A stretch of 23,378 bases of DNA from Bdellovibrionaceae bacterium UBA2351 (GTDB taxonomy: Bacteria > Bdellovibrionota > Bdellovibrionia > Bdellovibrionales > Bdellovibrionaceae), in NCBI GenBank assembly GCA_002344565.1, contig DDTZ01000079.1, positions 2,903-26,280 of the forward strand. Direction: 5' to 3'. Shown in pieces: positions 7,547 through 15,026 of this stretch (position 1 is the first letter of the stretch; each line of letters starts with the position of its first letter). The notes beneath the pieces were generated by a model that worked only from the letters and a program-made list of their open reading frames with translations, did not search any database and was not told the DNA's origin. Position numbers and translations under genes: made by a program.

Positions 7547-7972
7547 ATGTTAAAATGGATGGATCAACTTCAGCTCGCTAAAACAGACATGAAAAACCTT
7601 CTTTCCTCTAAGTCGACAAAGGAATTCGAACTTAAAATGGAAGTGATTTTAGAAAAACTCAGCACTAATCCGCAGCTATTAAATACACTATCAATCCTTC
7701 TTAACACTCAATCTCAGCTGAAATCGTTGATGAATTTCGGATTTGAAAAACTATGGAAAAACATTCAACTTCCTAATAAAAAAGATCAGGAACGCACACT
7801 ATACATGCTTCATGAATTGCAATTCAAAATTCACCAAATGGAAAAAGAAGTATCTCGTCTGAAGCGTCCATACGGCGACGTCTCTGGTTTAAACAAGAAA
7901 AACTCAGAATCAAGACCCCTTACTGTTATAGAAAAACGAAAAGCAGATCAAGTCGCTTCGAAGATGGTGTAA
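7547..7972 (+). CDS. Small PhaE-like candidate subunit of PHA synthase
   Basis: A 141-residue, mostly helical, Lys-rich soluble protein. The best clue is the segment YMLHELQFKIHQMEKEVSRL (about residues 85-104), a short coiled coil resembling the conserved C-terminal part of PhaE and class IV PhaR synthase subunits. The tail of about 37 residues after it is polar and probably disordered. The gene's TAA overlaps the phaC ATG (TAATG at 7970-7974), so the two are translationally coupled, as expected of a complex. ATG 7547 has a GAGGTGG site. It is much shorter than described PhaE proteins, so this is a context-led assignment. It could instead be a phasin or an unrelated chaperone. Confidence 0.55.
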   Translation: MLKWMDQLQLAKTDMKNLLSSKSTKEFELKMEVILEKLSTNPQLLNTLSILLNTQSQLKSLMNFGFEKLWKNIQLPNKKDQERTLYMLHELQFKIHQMEKEVSRLKRPYGDVSGLNKKNSESRPLTVIEKRKADQVASKMV

Positions 7973-9030
7973 TGATGAGTTTGTTTAATATAATTCCCGA
8001 ATCACTGAACTTAAAAGAGAAAATCAGTCCGTTTCTTAAAAACAAACTACCCATCGCGCCTACAGCATACGATACCATTGCACAAGTAGGCGGAATGAAG
8101 TTATTGAAATTCAAGCGACCAGCTCATGCTGCAAACAATCCTCTTCACACACCGCTGTTTATTATTCCATCTATGATCAATAGGTATTATGTTTTAGATC
8201 TACTTCCTGGAAAAAGCTTCATCGAATACCAACTCGCCCAAGGGATGGATATTTATTTATTGGACTGGGGTACACCGTATGATGAAGACAACTGGATGTC
8301 GCTAGAACAATTGATTAGTCATCGACTGGATTACTTTATCGACATGGTCACTTCAGATTCAAAAGCAGACAAAGTAAATATTTTAGGTCATTGCCTAGGC
8401 GGCACTTTAGCCACTATCTACACGATACTGTTTGGTGACCGCATAAACGGATTAATGCTCCTAACAGCACCTATTGATTTCGAACACGGTGGAAAATTAG
8501 GTCTATGGGTTAAGCAAAATCAATTTCGACCAGAAAGCGTAACCAAAGCCTACGGCCATATGCCTTGGTGGGTGCTACAGACATCATTTCAAATGTTAAA
8601 ACCGATGCTGCCTTGGTATAAACTAGAAAAACTTATGAAGGAAATGAACAACCCCGAGTTCATGAAAAATTTTTGGGCGCTTGAGGTTTGGAGCCAAGAC
8701 AACGTTTCGTTTCCGGGCCGCTGCTTCATCACACTAATTGATGAACTTTACAAAAAGAACGCTTTAGTCAAAGGTGAAATGTATTTACACGGCAAAACGT
8801 TGTCACTCAAACACCTCCAAAGTCCTGTTTTAAACATCGCAGCTACTGACGACCACATAGTTCTTTTCAATTCCACACTCCAAAACTATCATCTAGGTAA
8901 GGATGTTGATTTTGAATCCATCACATCGCAAGGTGGGCACATTGGATCAATACTGGGTTCACGTGCACAAAAGAATGTGTGGCCACAAATCACTAACTGG
9001 CTAACTCGGATCGACACTCCAAAGCATTAA
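7972..9030 (+). CDS. phaC: Poly(3-hydroxyalkanoate) synthase, class III/IV size
   Basis: A 352-residue alpha/beta-hydrolase-fold enzyme that polymerises hydroxyacyl-CoA into PHA. Diagnostic stretches are IPSMINRYYVLDLLPGKSF, GMDIYLLDWGTPYDEDNW and the lipase-like box GHCLGG. The catalytic triad can be placed as Cys141, Asp294 (TDDHIV) and His323 (GGHIG). Its length suits the short PhaC of class III/IV synthases, which need a partner subunit, rather than class I/II (about 560-600). That agrees with the small helical gene coupled to it by TAATG. An ATG-ATG pair starts the gene. No phaA or phaB is present in this window, so the monomer supply must be encoded elsewhere. Confidence 0.92.
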   Translation: MMSLFNIIPESLNLKEKISPFLKNKLPIAPTAYDTIAQVGGMKLLKFKRPAHAANNPLHTPLFIIPSMINRYYVLDLLPGKSFIEYQLAQGMDIYLLDWGTPYDEDNWMSLEQLISHRLDYFIDMVTSDSKADKVNILGHCLGGTLATIYTILFGDRINGLMLLTAPIDFEHGGKLGLWVKQNQFRPESVTKAYGHMPWWVLQTSFQMLKPMLPWYKLEKLMKEMNNPEFMKNFWALEVWSQDNVSFPGRCFITLIDELYKKNALVKGEMYLHGKTLSLKHLQSPVLNIAATDDHIVLFNSTLQNYHLGKDVDFESITSQGGHIGSILGSRAQKNVWPQITNWLTRIDTPKH

Positions 9031-9054
9031 CTTTAAGGCGAAGCGTTTAATGAA

Positions 9055-10014
9055 ATGGTAAAAAAGTCTTTTTTCACGACCTGCCAAAATCGAACCGTTT
9101 ACTATGAACTGGATTACAAAGAAAATACAGAGGTTGTTGTTTTTCTAAATGGCCTCGCGGATTCTATTGAGTCATGGTCCACGATAAAATCATACCTTAA
9201 TGGAAAACACTCTACGCTCTTTGTTGATTTAATAGGACAAGGAAAAGCCTTAGATGAAGATATCCGCCTAAATGCCGGAAAAGATCTTAATTTTAAAATT
9301 TCTGTCGACGAGCAAGCCCACGCTCTTAAAGAGGTTTGGGATTCCCTTAAGATCAAATCTAGCTTTAATCTACTTGGTTTTTCATACGGCGGAGGCGTTG
9401 CCATTCGCATGGCGACTCTATTCCCAGATTTGATCAGCAAATTGATTTTGTTTCTTCCCTACATAATCCGCCTAGATTTAGCATTTCCTATTCAACGTTT
9501 ATGGGCTGGACAAATGGGTCTTTTAAAAAATTTAAACCTATTCAAACCTGGTCTAAGTGTTATTGGCGATAGTTATCAAAAAATGATTCGCGACTATATG
9601 AACTTCCGATTCTCTAAACACATTCCCGATTCTACTATTCGCCGAGTTTCTATGGATCTTACCGAGGGCATAATGCCCTTCAATGCATTCGATCATTTCC
9701 ACGAACTTCCTCAGCAATCCGTTCATTTGATCACGGTTGAGCACGACACTTTGGTTCCTAAATCATTGTACTACGAAATTTGGTCCCGTTTACCCGAGGA
9801 TAAAAAAGCAAGCTGGCTAAATATTAAAGATGGAGAACACTTGATATTCGAACAGGCTCCGCTGTACTGCTCCCAATGGATAGAGACGATTTTGAATTTT
9901 AAATCCTCTCCGGTGCCACGCCTATTTGAAGGCAATAGTTACCGCATGGAAACACGGGAAAAGACCACCCAGTCTCCTTACCCACCATTTTCGCCTCACT
10001 CGAAAATTTCCTAA
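9055..10014 (+). CDS. Alpha/beta hydrolase in the PHA locus
   Basis: A 319-residue cytoplasmic alpha/beta-hydrolase. The nucleophile elbow GFSYG gives Ser110. Asp231 in VEHDTLVP and His262 in DGEHLIF complete a probable triad. The oxyanion region is FLNGLADSIESW. It starts 24 bases after phaC on the same strand. The position suggests a PHA-related esterase such as a depolymerase, oligomer hydrolase or thioesterase, but the fold alone cannot decide. The last ~35 residues after the fold are Pro/Ser/Arg-rich and probably disordered. The ribosome site AAGG at 9035-9038 is far from ATG 9055. Confidence 0.78.
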   Translation: MVKKSFFTTCQNRTVYYELDYKENTEVVVFLNGLADSIESWSTIKSYLNGKHSTLFVDLIGQGKALDEDIRLNAGKDLNFKISVDEQAHALKEVWDSLKIKSSFNLLGFSYGGGVAIRMATLFPDLISKLILFLPYIIRLDLAFPIQRLWAGQMGLLKNLNLFKPGLSVIGDSYQKMIRDYMNFRFSKHIPDSTIRRVSMDLTEGIMPFNAFDHFHELPQQSVHLITVEHDTLVPKSLYYEIWSRLPEDKKASWLNIKDGEHLIFEQAPLYCSQWIETILNFKSSPVPRLFEGNSYRMETREKTTQSPYPPFSPHSKIS

Positions 10015-10040
10015 ATCGATACCGTTATTTTGCTTATAAA

Positions 10041-10046
10041 TATAAT
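10041..10046 (+). promoter_or_regulatory. Isolated TATAAT, possible -10 of hflX
   Basis: A perfect TATAAT lies in the 68-base gap before the hflX open frame, but no -35 is found at 16-18 bases. It is in AT-rich DNA, so chance is a fair explanation. Confidence 0.22.
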
Positions 10047-10082
10047 TTATGCATTTTTGCGCTTATTAACCGAAAAAAATCT

Positions 10083-11438
10083 TTGTTTTTCAAGTTCAAC
10101 GGTTTATTCTTATTTCAGGGGCTATTCGACTTTAGTCTCCAAACCGGGTTAAAAAGGGGCAAATCCATAGATACGTTTCAAAAATCTAGAATTTTCAATA
10201 ATGAAAAAACGATTGTAATCGGTGTCGGCCTTAAATCAGATTCACTTATAGAAGTAAAAGAAAACCTGCTAGAACTCGAAGAACTTGTTTCTGCAGCCGG
10301 CGGATCTGTTGTCGCATCTATCACTCAAATTCTGCCGTCGTGGAACCCAGCTACCCTAATCGGTACTGGAAAGGTTCAAGAAATTAGGGAATTGGCCGTA
10401 GAGTTTCAAGCCGAACTTGTTGTCGTCGACCACATACTCTCTGGGGTTCAATCGCGAAACCTGGAACAGGCTATGGGCGTAAAAGTGCTAGATAGAAATC
10501 AGATTATTTTAGATATTTTTGCTCAGAGGGCGCAAACATTTGAGGGAAAACTGCAGGTTGAACTTGCCATGTTGTTAGATCAAATGCCTCGCATGGTTGA
10601 CGCTTGGATGGGCTCGTTATCGCGTCAAGGTGGTGGGATTGGAACCAGAGGCCCCGGAGAGTCGGCATTGGAGAATGATCGCCGCCGTATCCGTGAACGC
10701 GTTTCCATCATAAAAAAGAAACTAGATTCCGTCAGCAAGAACCGCTCTCAGCATCGGGCATCTCGTCGCCGGCACGAAATTCCAAGTTTTGCATTGATTG
10801 GCTACACTAACTCGGGAAAAAGTTCGATTTTAAATCGCCTTACTGGCGCACAAGTTTTAGCCAAGAATCAGGTCTTTGCGACTTTAGATCCAACGACACG
10901 AAAAATCTTCTTACGAGATGGCCCACCAGCGGTTGTTACCGATACGGTCGGTTTTATCCGCAAACTCCCAGTGCAGCTCATCGAAGCTTTCAAGGCGACA
11001 TTGGAAGAGTCCGCCGAGGCCGATGTATTACTTCACGTTGTTGACTTATCTTCACCCAATATGGAGCGACAAATCGAAGTAGTCGAAGGCCTCATTGAAG
11101 AATTCAACTGGCAAGACAAGAAAATCATACATGTCTTTAACAAATTTGACATCGCAAGCCCGGACCGAAAATTTAAAGTTAAACACTATCCACGCGTTTT
11201 TGTAAGCGCGCTAACAGGCCAAGGCATAGATCAGCTGAAAGAATTAATGGCCGACTCTGTATTGGAAATGCAAAAAAGTGTTCAACTGTTTTTCCCTAAG
11301 GCCGCAGAATACAAAATCTTTGATCTCGATCGCGACACTCGAATTGCTCGCAAAGAAGCGGCAACAGAAGGAACGGTTTGCTACGCCTCATTGACAACTC
11401 AACAGATTAATAAATGGAAAGAGTTTATCGTAAAATGA
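10083..11438 (+). CDS. hflX: GTPase HflX
   Basis: A ribosome-associated GTPase that splits stalled or stressed 70S ribosomes. The N-terminal HflX domain includes SAAGG, PATLIGTGKVQEI, VVDHILSGVQSRNLE and DRNQIILDIFAQRAQTFEGKLQVELA. The glycine-rich linker is RQGGGIGTRGPGE. The G domain shows G1 GYTNSGKSS (240-248 from the TTG), G3 DTVGF (287-291), G4 NKFD (353-356) and G5 VSALTG. No ATG or GTG exists in frame ahead of the domain. TTG 10083 is the only standard start but has no ribosome site and adds a Phe-rich stretch foreign to the family. ATA 10167, seven bases after AAGGGG, would give 423 residues, close to E. coli HflX (426). A terminator follows. Confidence 0.93.
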   Translation: MFFKFNGLFLFQGLFDFSLQTGLKRGKSIDTFQKSRIFNNEKTIVIGVGLKSDSLIEVKENLLELEELVSAAGGSVVASITQILPSWNPATLIGTGKVQEIRELAVEFQAELVVVDHILSGVQSRNLEQAMGVKVLDRNQIILDIFAQRAQTFEGKLQVELAMLLDQMPRMVDAWMGSLSRQGGGIGTRGPGESALENDRRRIRERVSIIKKKLDSVSKNRSQHRASRRRHEIPSFALIGYTNSGKSSILNRLTGAQVLAKNQVFATLDPTTRKIFLRDGPPAVVTDTVGFIRKLPVQLIEAFKATLEESAEADVLLHVVDLSSPNMERQIEVVEGLIEEFNWQDKKIIHVFNKFDIASPDRKFKVKHYPRVFVSALTGQGIDQLKELMADSVLEMQKSVQLFFPKAAEYKIFDLDRDTRIARKEAATEGTVCYASLTTQQINKWKEFIVK

Positions 11439-11474
11439 CGATAGTCAGCGACCAAAATCAGATTGCAGTTTTTA

Positions 11475-11510
11475 AGCGCCGAACCGTAAAACGTAGGCGC
11501 TGACTTTTTT
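11475..11510 (+). terminator. Rho-independent terminator after hflX
   Basis: AGCGCC (11475-11480) pairs with GGCGCT (11496-11501), with a small CGT/ACG inner helix. A TTTTTT run at 11505-11510 follows after TGAC. It ends the hflX transcript just before the convergent mpl stop (11515). The minus strand lacks a U-tract. A second, 8-bp arm pair overlaps the same 3' arm. Confidence 0.65.
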
Positions 11511-11514
11511 AAGT

Positions 11515-12945
11515 CTACTTCAACGCCGTCATGAGTTTATCGTAGATGCCGTCAAAACCGCCGTTGCTCATAATCACGATTAAATCACCTGCTTTAGATT
11601 CCTGACGAACCTGCTTTACTATAGACTCGACGCTTGTGTGCGCGACTGCCCATGGCTGCGATTTGGTATTATTTAAATCTTGAATCAACTCATCTACCGA
11701 GAAGCGATCAGCCTCAGCGATTTTAGATGTATCAAAGGCCTGCATAAGGTGAACCTTTTCTGCAGACTGAAAAGCAGCGGCGTAGTCTTTTTGGAAGACT
11801 TTACGTCGACTCGTAGCTGAACGCGGTTCAAAAATCGCGATCATTCTTTTTGTTGGGTATTTCTTTTTTATGCCCTTTAATGTTTCTACAACCGCTGTTG
11901 GGTGATGTGCGAAATCTTCGATAACTAAGCGACCACCGGGTTCACCCAGAATTTCTTGGCGACGTTTGACCCCCTGAAAACCATTAAGCGCCGACTGTAT
12001 TGTTGCGCTTGGGACGCCTAAAAGATACGACTGCAGCGCTACCGCTGTTGCATTTAAAACATTGTAGTCACCCGGCTGATGCAACTGATACGGCCCAAGA
12101 ACTTGTCCTTTAAAATAAACCTTAAACTCGGTTTCTTTCTCTGTCACTTTGACTACTTCACAGCGAGCGTGATTTTCATCAGCGACGGTCTCAAAGCCAT
12201 AACTGTAAATACTTTTTGTTCCTGAATCACCTAAAATGTCTTTAATGTTTTTTTCATTTTGGTGATAAATCAACGTACCATCTTGAGGAATCAGCTTTAA
12301 CAGTTTACGAAAGGCTGATTTCACATCATCAAGATCTTTGTATATGTCAGCATGGTCAAACTCAACGCTAGTCAAAATCACGTGCTTTGGACGATAATGA
12401 ACGAACTTAGGAACTTTATCAAAAAATGCCGTATCGTACTCATCGCCCTCGATAACAAAGTAAGGAGATGTTTTTTCGGGATTACGGAAACTGTGATTAA
12501 AATTTTTTGGAATACCACCGATTAAAAACCCCGGTTTCTTACCTGCCGACTCTAAAACCCACGACATCATTGACGTGGTCGTTGTTTTACCATGTGTTCC
12601 CGAAATACAAACCGTATCGTGATTTTTCAAAATCAACTCACCGAGAGCTTTTGGTAAAGATGAATAGGGAACACCAAGCTTCATCAACTCAACGGCTTCG
12701 GGATTATTAGCGGAAATCACATTACCAACAACCACAAAATCGGGTTTTGGATTTAAGTTTTGTGCCTGATAGGGAGTTTTGATTTTAATCCCTAAACCTT
12801 CAAGCTGCGTCGACATCGGTGGATACGGGTTAGAATCTGAACCTGACACTTGAAAACCTTTATCTTTTAAGATTCCAGCCAGTGACGCCATAGCCGTACC
12901 ACATATTCCCATTAAATAAATATGACTTCCGGGTTTTAAATCCAT
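11515..12945 (-). CDS. mpl: UDP-N-acetylmuramate:L-alanyl-gamma-D-glutamyl-meso-diaminopimelate ligase
   Basis: A 476-residue Mur ligase of the Mpl type. It joins recycled murein tripeptide to UDP-MurNAc in the cytoplasm using ATP. The opening MDLKPGSHIYLMGICGTAMASLAG holds the Rossmann-like UDP-binding motif (13-19). The P-loop GTHGKTT is at 116-122, and EFDHADIY, GDYNVLNA, FQGVKRRQE, EDFAHHPTAV and FEPRSATSRR are typical of Mpl. The SG at 34-35, followed by DSNPYPPMS, separates Mpl from MurC. A good ribosome site (AGGTAGGG) precedes ATG 12945, 12 bases after the upstream gene's stop. It is the last gene of an ldcA-hydrolase-mpl operon. It is convergent with hflX. Confidence 0.93.
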   Translation of the reverse strand: MDLKPGSHIYLMGICGTAMASLAGILKDKGFQVSGSDSNPYPPMSTQLEGLGIKIKTPYQAQNLNPKPDFVVVGNVISANNPEAVELMKLGVPYSSLPKALGELILKNHDTVCISGTHGKTTTTSMMSWVLESAGKKPGFLIGGIPKNFNHSFRNPEKTSPYFVIEGDEYDTAFFDKVPKFVHYRPKHVILTSVEFDHADIYKDLDDVKSAFRKLLKLIPQDGTLIYHQNEKNIKDILGDSGTKSIYSYGFETVADENHARCEVVKVTEKETEFKVYFKGQVLGPYQLHQPGDYNVLNATAVALQSYLLGVPSATIQSALNGFQGVKRRQEILGEPGGRLVIEDFAHHPTAVVETLKGIKKKYPTKRMIAIFEPRSATSRRKVFQKDYAAAFQSAEKVHLMQAFDTSKIAEADRFSVDELIQDLNNTKSQPWAVAHTSVESIVKQVRQESKAGDLIVIMSNGGFDGIYDKLMTALK

Positions 12946-12957
12946 ATATTCCCTACC

Positions 12958-14022
12958 TTAACCTAATGATGATTTTCTTAGACCTTCAACGATCCAGTTA
13001 TGAATTTGCGGACGCAGCTGAGCAAAACGGTTTGTTTCCCGTCCATACACCAAGCGATTACTTAGGATAACCACCGATAAATCTGCTTTTGGATCATACC
13101 AAATTGACGTTCCCGTAAATCCCGTATGACCAATTGAATTTAGTGAAAAATAGCCTCCACAACTGGCGGATCCCGGTGTCGGCAACATAAACCCCAGCGC
13201 CCAATCCCCCTTGCCTTCCGGTCGAGATCGTTTTGTGAAAAGCTGAGTCGTTTTTTGTTTAACAAAGTAACGAGCGATACCCATCAACTGAGAACGCAAA
13301 TGGAGCGAGTACCACCCCAAATCATCGATGCTGCCAAACAATCCAGCATGCGTAGACACACCACCAAGCGCCCAGGTATTTTCATCGTGCACTTCGCCTT
13401 GAAGTAGTTTTTTTCTCCATGGACACTCTTCTGTTGGAGCAAACAAGCTCGACCGAATCGTCGTTTGATTGCGAGGATGAAACTCAAGAGTTGTACCAGG
13501 ATAATACTGATCTTTAATTTTATTCCACAAACTAACTAAATCCATTTTGTAAAACTCTTCCAAAATAAACCCAAGAACCAAAAAACCCACATCACTATAC
13601 ACACTTGTTTCTGAAGGTGTTAAAGGAAGGCTTGCAATCATTTTCCTTAAATCTTCGCGTCGTTTCTGCCAACTGTCACTTAAGTTAAGTTCTTTATAGA
13701 ATGGCTTCCACCACTCCAAACCAGATGAATGATTCAATAGCTCAGTAATTTTGGTTTCTTTGTGCGGAAACCAGCTTAAAAATTGATGAACCGTAGAATC
13801 TACAGTCCATTTCCCCTCTTCAAAGGCATGCATCATGGCCTGAACGGTGAAAATTACTTTTGTTAAACTGGCAATATCATAATACGCATAAGTAGAGCCC
13901 ACACCCACATCACATACTAAACGACCATTTTGATAGGCACGAACCAGCACTCCAGGCGTTACATCTTTGATGTTGTCTTCAATATTTTTAATTAATGTTT
14001 TTTCTAAAACTGAATATTTCAT
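12958..14022 (-). CDS. Cytoplasmic beta-lactamase-family (class C/PBP-like) serine hydrolase
   Basis: A 354-residue serine hydrolase of the PF00144 type. The SxxK motif is Ser52-Leu-Thr-Lys55. The YxN position reads Tyr142-Ser-Asp144 (YSD, a variant common in this family), and the KTG-like motif is His299-Thr-Gly301 (GHTGFTG). VHDENTWALGG and STHAGLFG are also typical. There is no signal peptide, so it should act in the cytoplasm, unlike most penicillin-binding proteins. It sits 8 bases after ldcA and 12 bases before mpl, which makes a murein-peptide substrate likely: a D-amino-acid peptidase, amidase or esterase step before Mpl. The exact reaction is not visible in the sequence. Confidence 0.82.
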   Translation of the reverse strand: MKYSVLEKTLIKNIEDNIKDVTPGVLVRAYQNGRLVCDVGVGSTYAYYDIASLTKVIFTVQAMMHAFEEGKWTVDSTVHQFLSWFPHKETKITELLNHSSGLEWWKPFYKELNLSDSWQKRREDLRKMIASLPLTPSETSVYSDVGFLVLGFILEEFYKMDLVSLWNKIKDQYYPGTTLEFHPRNQTTIRSSLFAPTEECPWRKKLLQGEVHDENTWALGGVSTHAGLFGSIDDLGWYSLHLRSQLMGIARYFVKQKTTQLFTKRSRPEGKGDWALGFMLPTPGSASCGGYFSLNSIGHTGFTGTSIWYDPKADLSVVILSNRLVYGRETNRFAQLRPQIHNWIVEGLRKSSLG

Positions 14023-14030
14023 ATTTTCTA

Positions 14031-14951
14031 CTATTTTTTATTTTCGATGATTAAATGCCAGTGGTCATTAACTATTTTTACTTCTGCCGGCGTTCCAAAA
14101 CTCAATGGCCACTGCGCTTTTTCGTGCCCACTCGGAACTCCACTATAGACTGGAATACCAAGATCCTTGGCCCACTCGCGCACAACCCAAGGCCAAAGTT
14201 TTTTGCCATTCGGCTCGTCGCACGAAGTAAACTGACCAATCAAGACTCCCTTGCAACCACGCAAAACGCCCGACAAGCTAAGCTGGGTTAAACATCGATC
14301 TATTCGATAGGCACGCTCACCGATCTCTTCCAAAAACAGAAACCGATTTTTAAAACTAGTTTGAAATGGGGTCCCTAGGTGACTTGTTAATGTTACCAAA
14401 TTCCCACCTGTCATTTGAGCTTTAACAGATTTAACTTTCTTAGCTAACTCATTAACGGGCTTAATGTTTTTATATATCGTTTGCTCGTTTTCACCCAAAA
14501 GAATACCCGTAAGCTCCTTAAGCACTGGCTTCGGAATCTGATCCGATATCCAGCGATCCAAGTTGGACCCGTGGATCGAAGTCCAGCCCCAAAATTCATT
14601 CACAAATAGATGTAGCGAGGTGATGTCACTCAATCCCACCAGAACCTTTGGTTTTTTAGGTTTCGACATATATTTTAAGTATTTTAACAATGGGAGCGAC
14701 CCATATCCACCGCGCAGACACCAAACCACATCCATCGCATCGTCGTTCAATGCGCCGACTAAAAATTCCGCACGCTTAACTTCGTCATTCGCGAATAGTG
14801 GATTCTTTTGAATCAACCGCGCTGGAAAGTTAAAGTTAAACCCAGGGTGCCGAGCTGAAAATTCCTTAAACTGCGCCTGCACCTCGAGTGAAGGTGAAAA
14901 ACCAGGGGCGACGACGGCTATATTAATTCCATTTTTAGCTCGAGTTGACAT
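14031..14951 (-). CDS. ldcA: LD-carboxypeptidase (peptidase family S66)
   Basis: A 306-residue cytoplasmic peptidase that removes the terminal D-Ala from murein tetrapeptide, giving the tripeptide that Mpl uses. The IAVVAPGFSPS start, the DDAMDVVWCLRGGYGSLPLL strand, the nucleophile Ser108 in GLSDIT, GSNLDRW, Glu208/209 in FLEEIGERAYRIDR, and His276 in SGHEKAQWPLSFG fit the S66 triad (Ser-Glu-His). There is no signal peptide. ATG 14951 is preceded by GGACGGGT. It is the first gene of a three-gene operon with the serine hydrolase and mpl. Its start region overlaps the divergent promoter candidate of kinase 2. Confidence 0.92.
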   Translation of the reverse strand: MSTRAKNGINIAVVAPGFSPSLEVQAQFKEFSARHPGFNFNFPARLIQKNPLFANDEVKRAEFLVGALNDDAMDVVWCLRGGYGSLPLLKYLKYMSKPKKPKVLVGLSDITSLHLFVNEFWGWTSIHGSNLDRWISDQIPKPVLKELTGILLGENEQTIYKNIKPVNELAKKVKSVKAQMTGGNLVTLTSHLGTPFQTSFKNRFLFLEEIGERAYRIDRCLTQLSLSGVLRGCKGVLIGQFTSCDEPNGKKLWPWVVREWAKDLGIPVYSGVPSGHEKAQWPLSFGTPAEVKIVNDHWHLIIENKK

Positions 14952-14971
14952 ACCCGTCCATTATGAATAAT
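14945..14971 (+). promoter_or_regulatory. Candidate promoter of kinase 2
   Basis: A perfect TTGACA (14945-14950) is followed after 15 bases by AATAAT (14966-14971, 5 of 6 to consensus). The -35 element overlaps the divergent ldcA start codon. The predicted start near 14978 would give an mRNA beginning just ahead of an AAGGA ribosome site and a short ORF. The 15-base spacer is shorter than ideal. Confidence 0.45.
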
Positions 14972-14993
14972 TTTTATTTAAAAAGGAACAACA

Positions 14994-15023
14994 ATGTCCA
15001 ATATTTCAGGACAAAATACGTAG
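14994..15023 (+). promoter_or_regulatory. Nine-codon leader ORF ahead of kinase 2
   Basis: ATG 14994 has a textbook ribosome site (AAGGA, 6-base spacing) and encodes MSNISGQNT before TAG at 15021-15023. The kinase ATG at 15027 is in the same frame, one codon (CGA) after the TAG, and has no good ribosome site of its own. Reinitiation after the leader, or an ancestral longer start broken by an amber codon, would both explain this. Confidence 0.45.
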
Positions 15024-15026
15024 CGA

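Noticed and set aside
9050..9061. A three-codon ORF (ATGAAATGGTAA) overlapping the hydrolase start and better spaced from AAGG
   Set aside because: Too short to call; it probably arises by chance from the start context.
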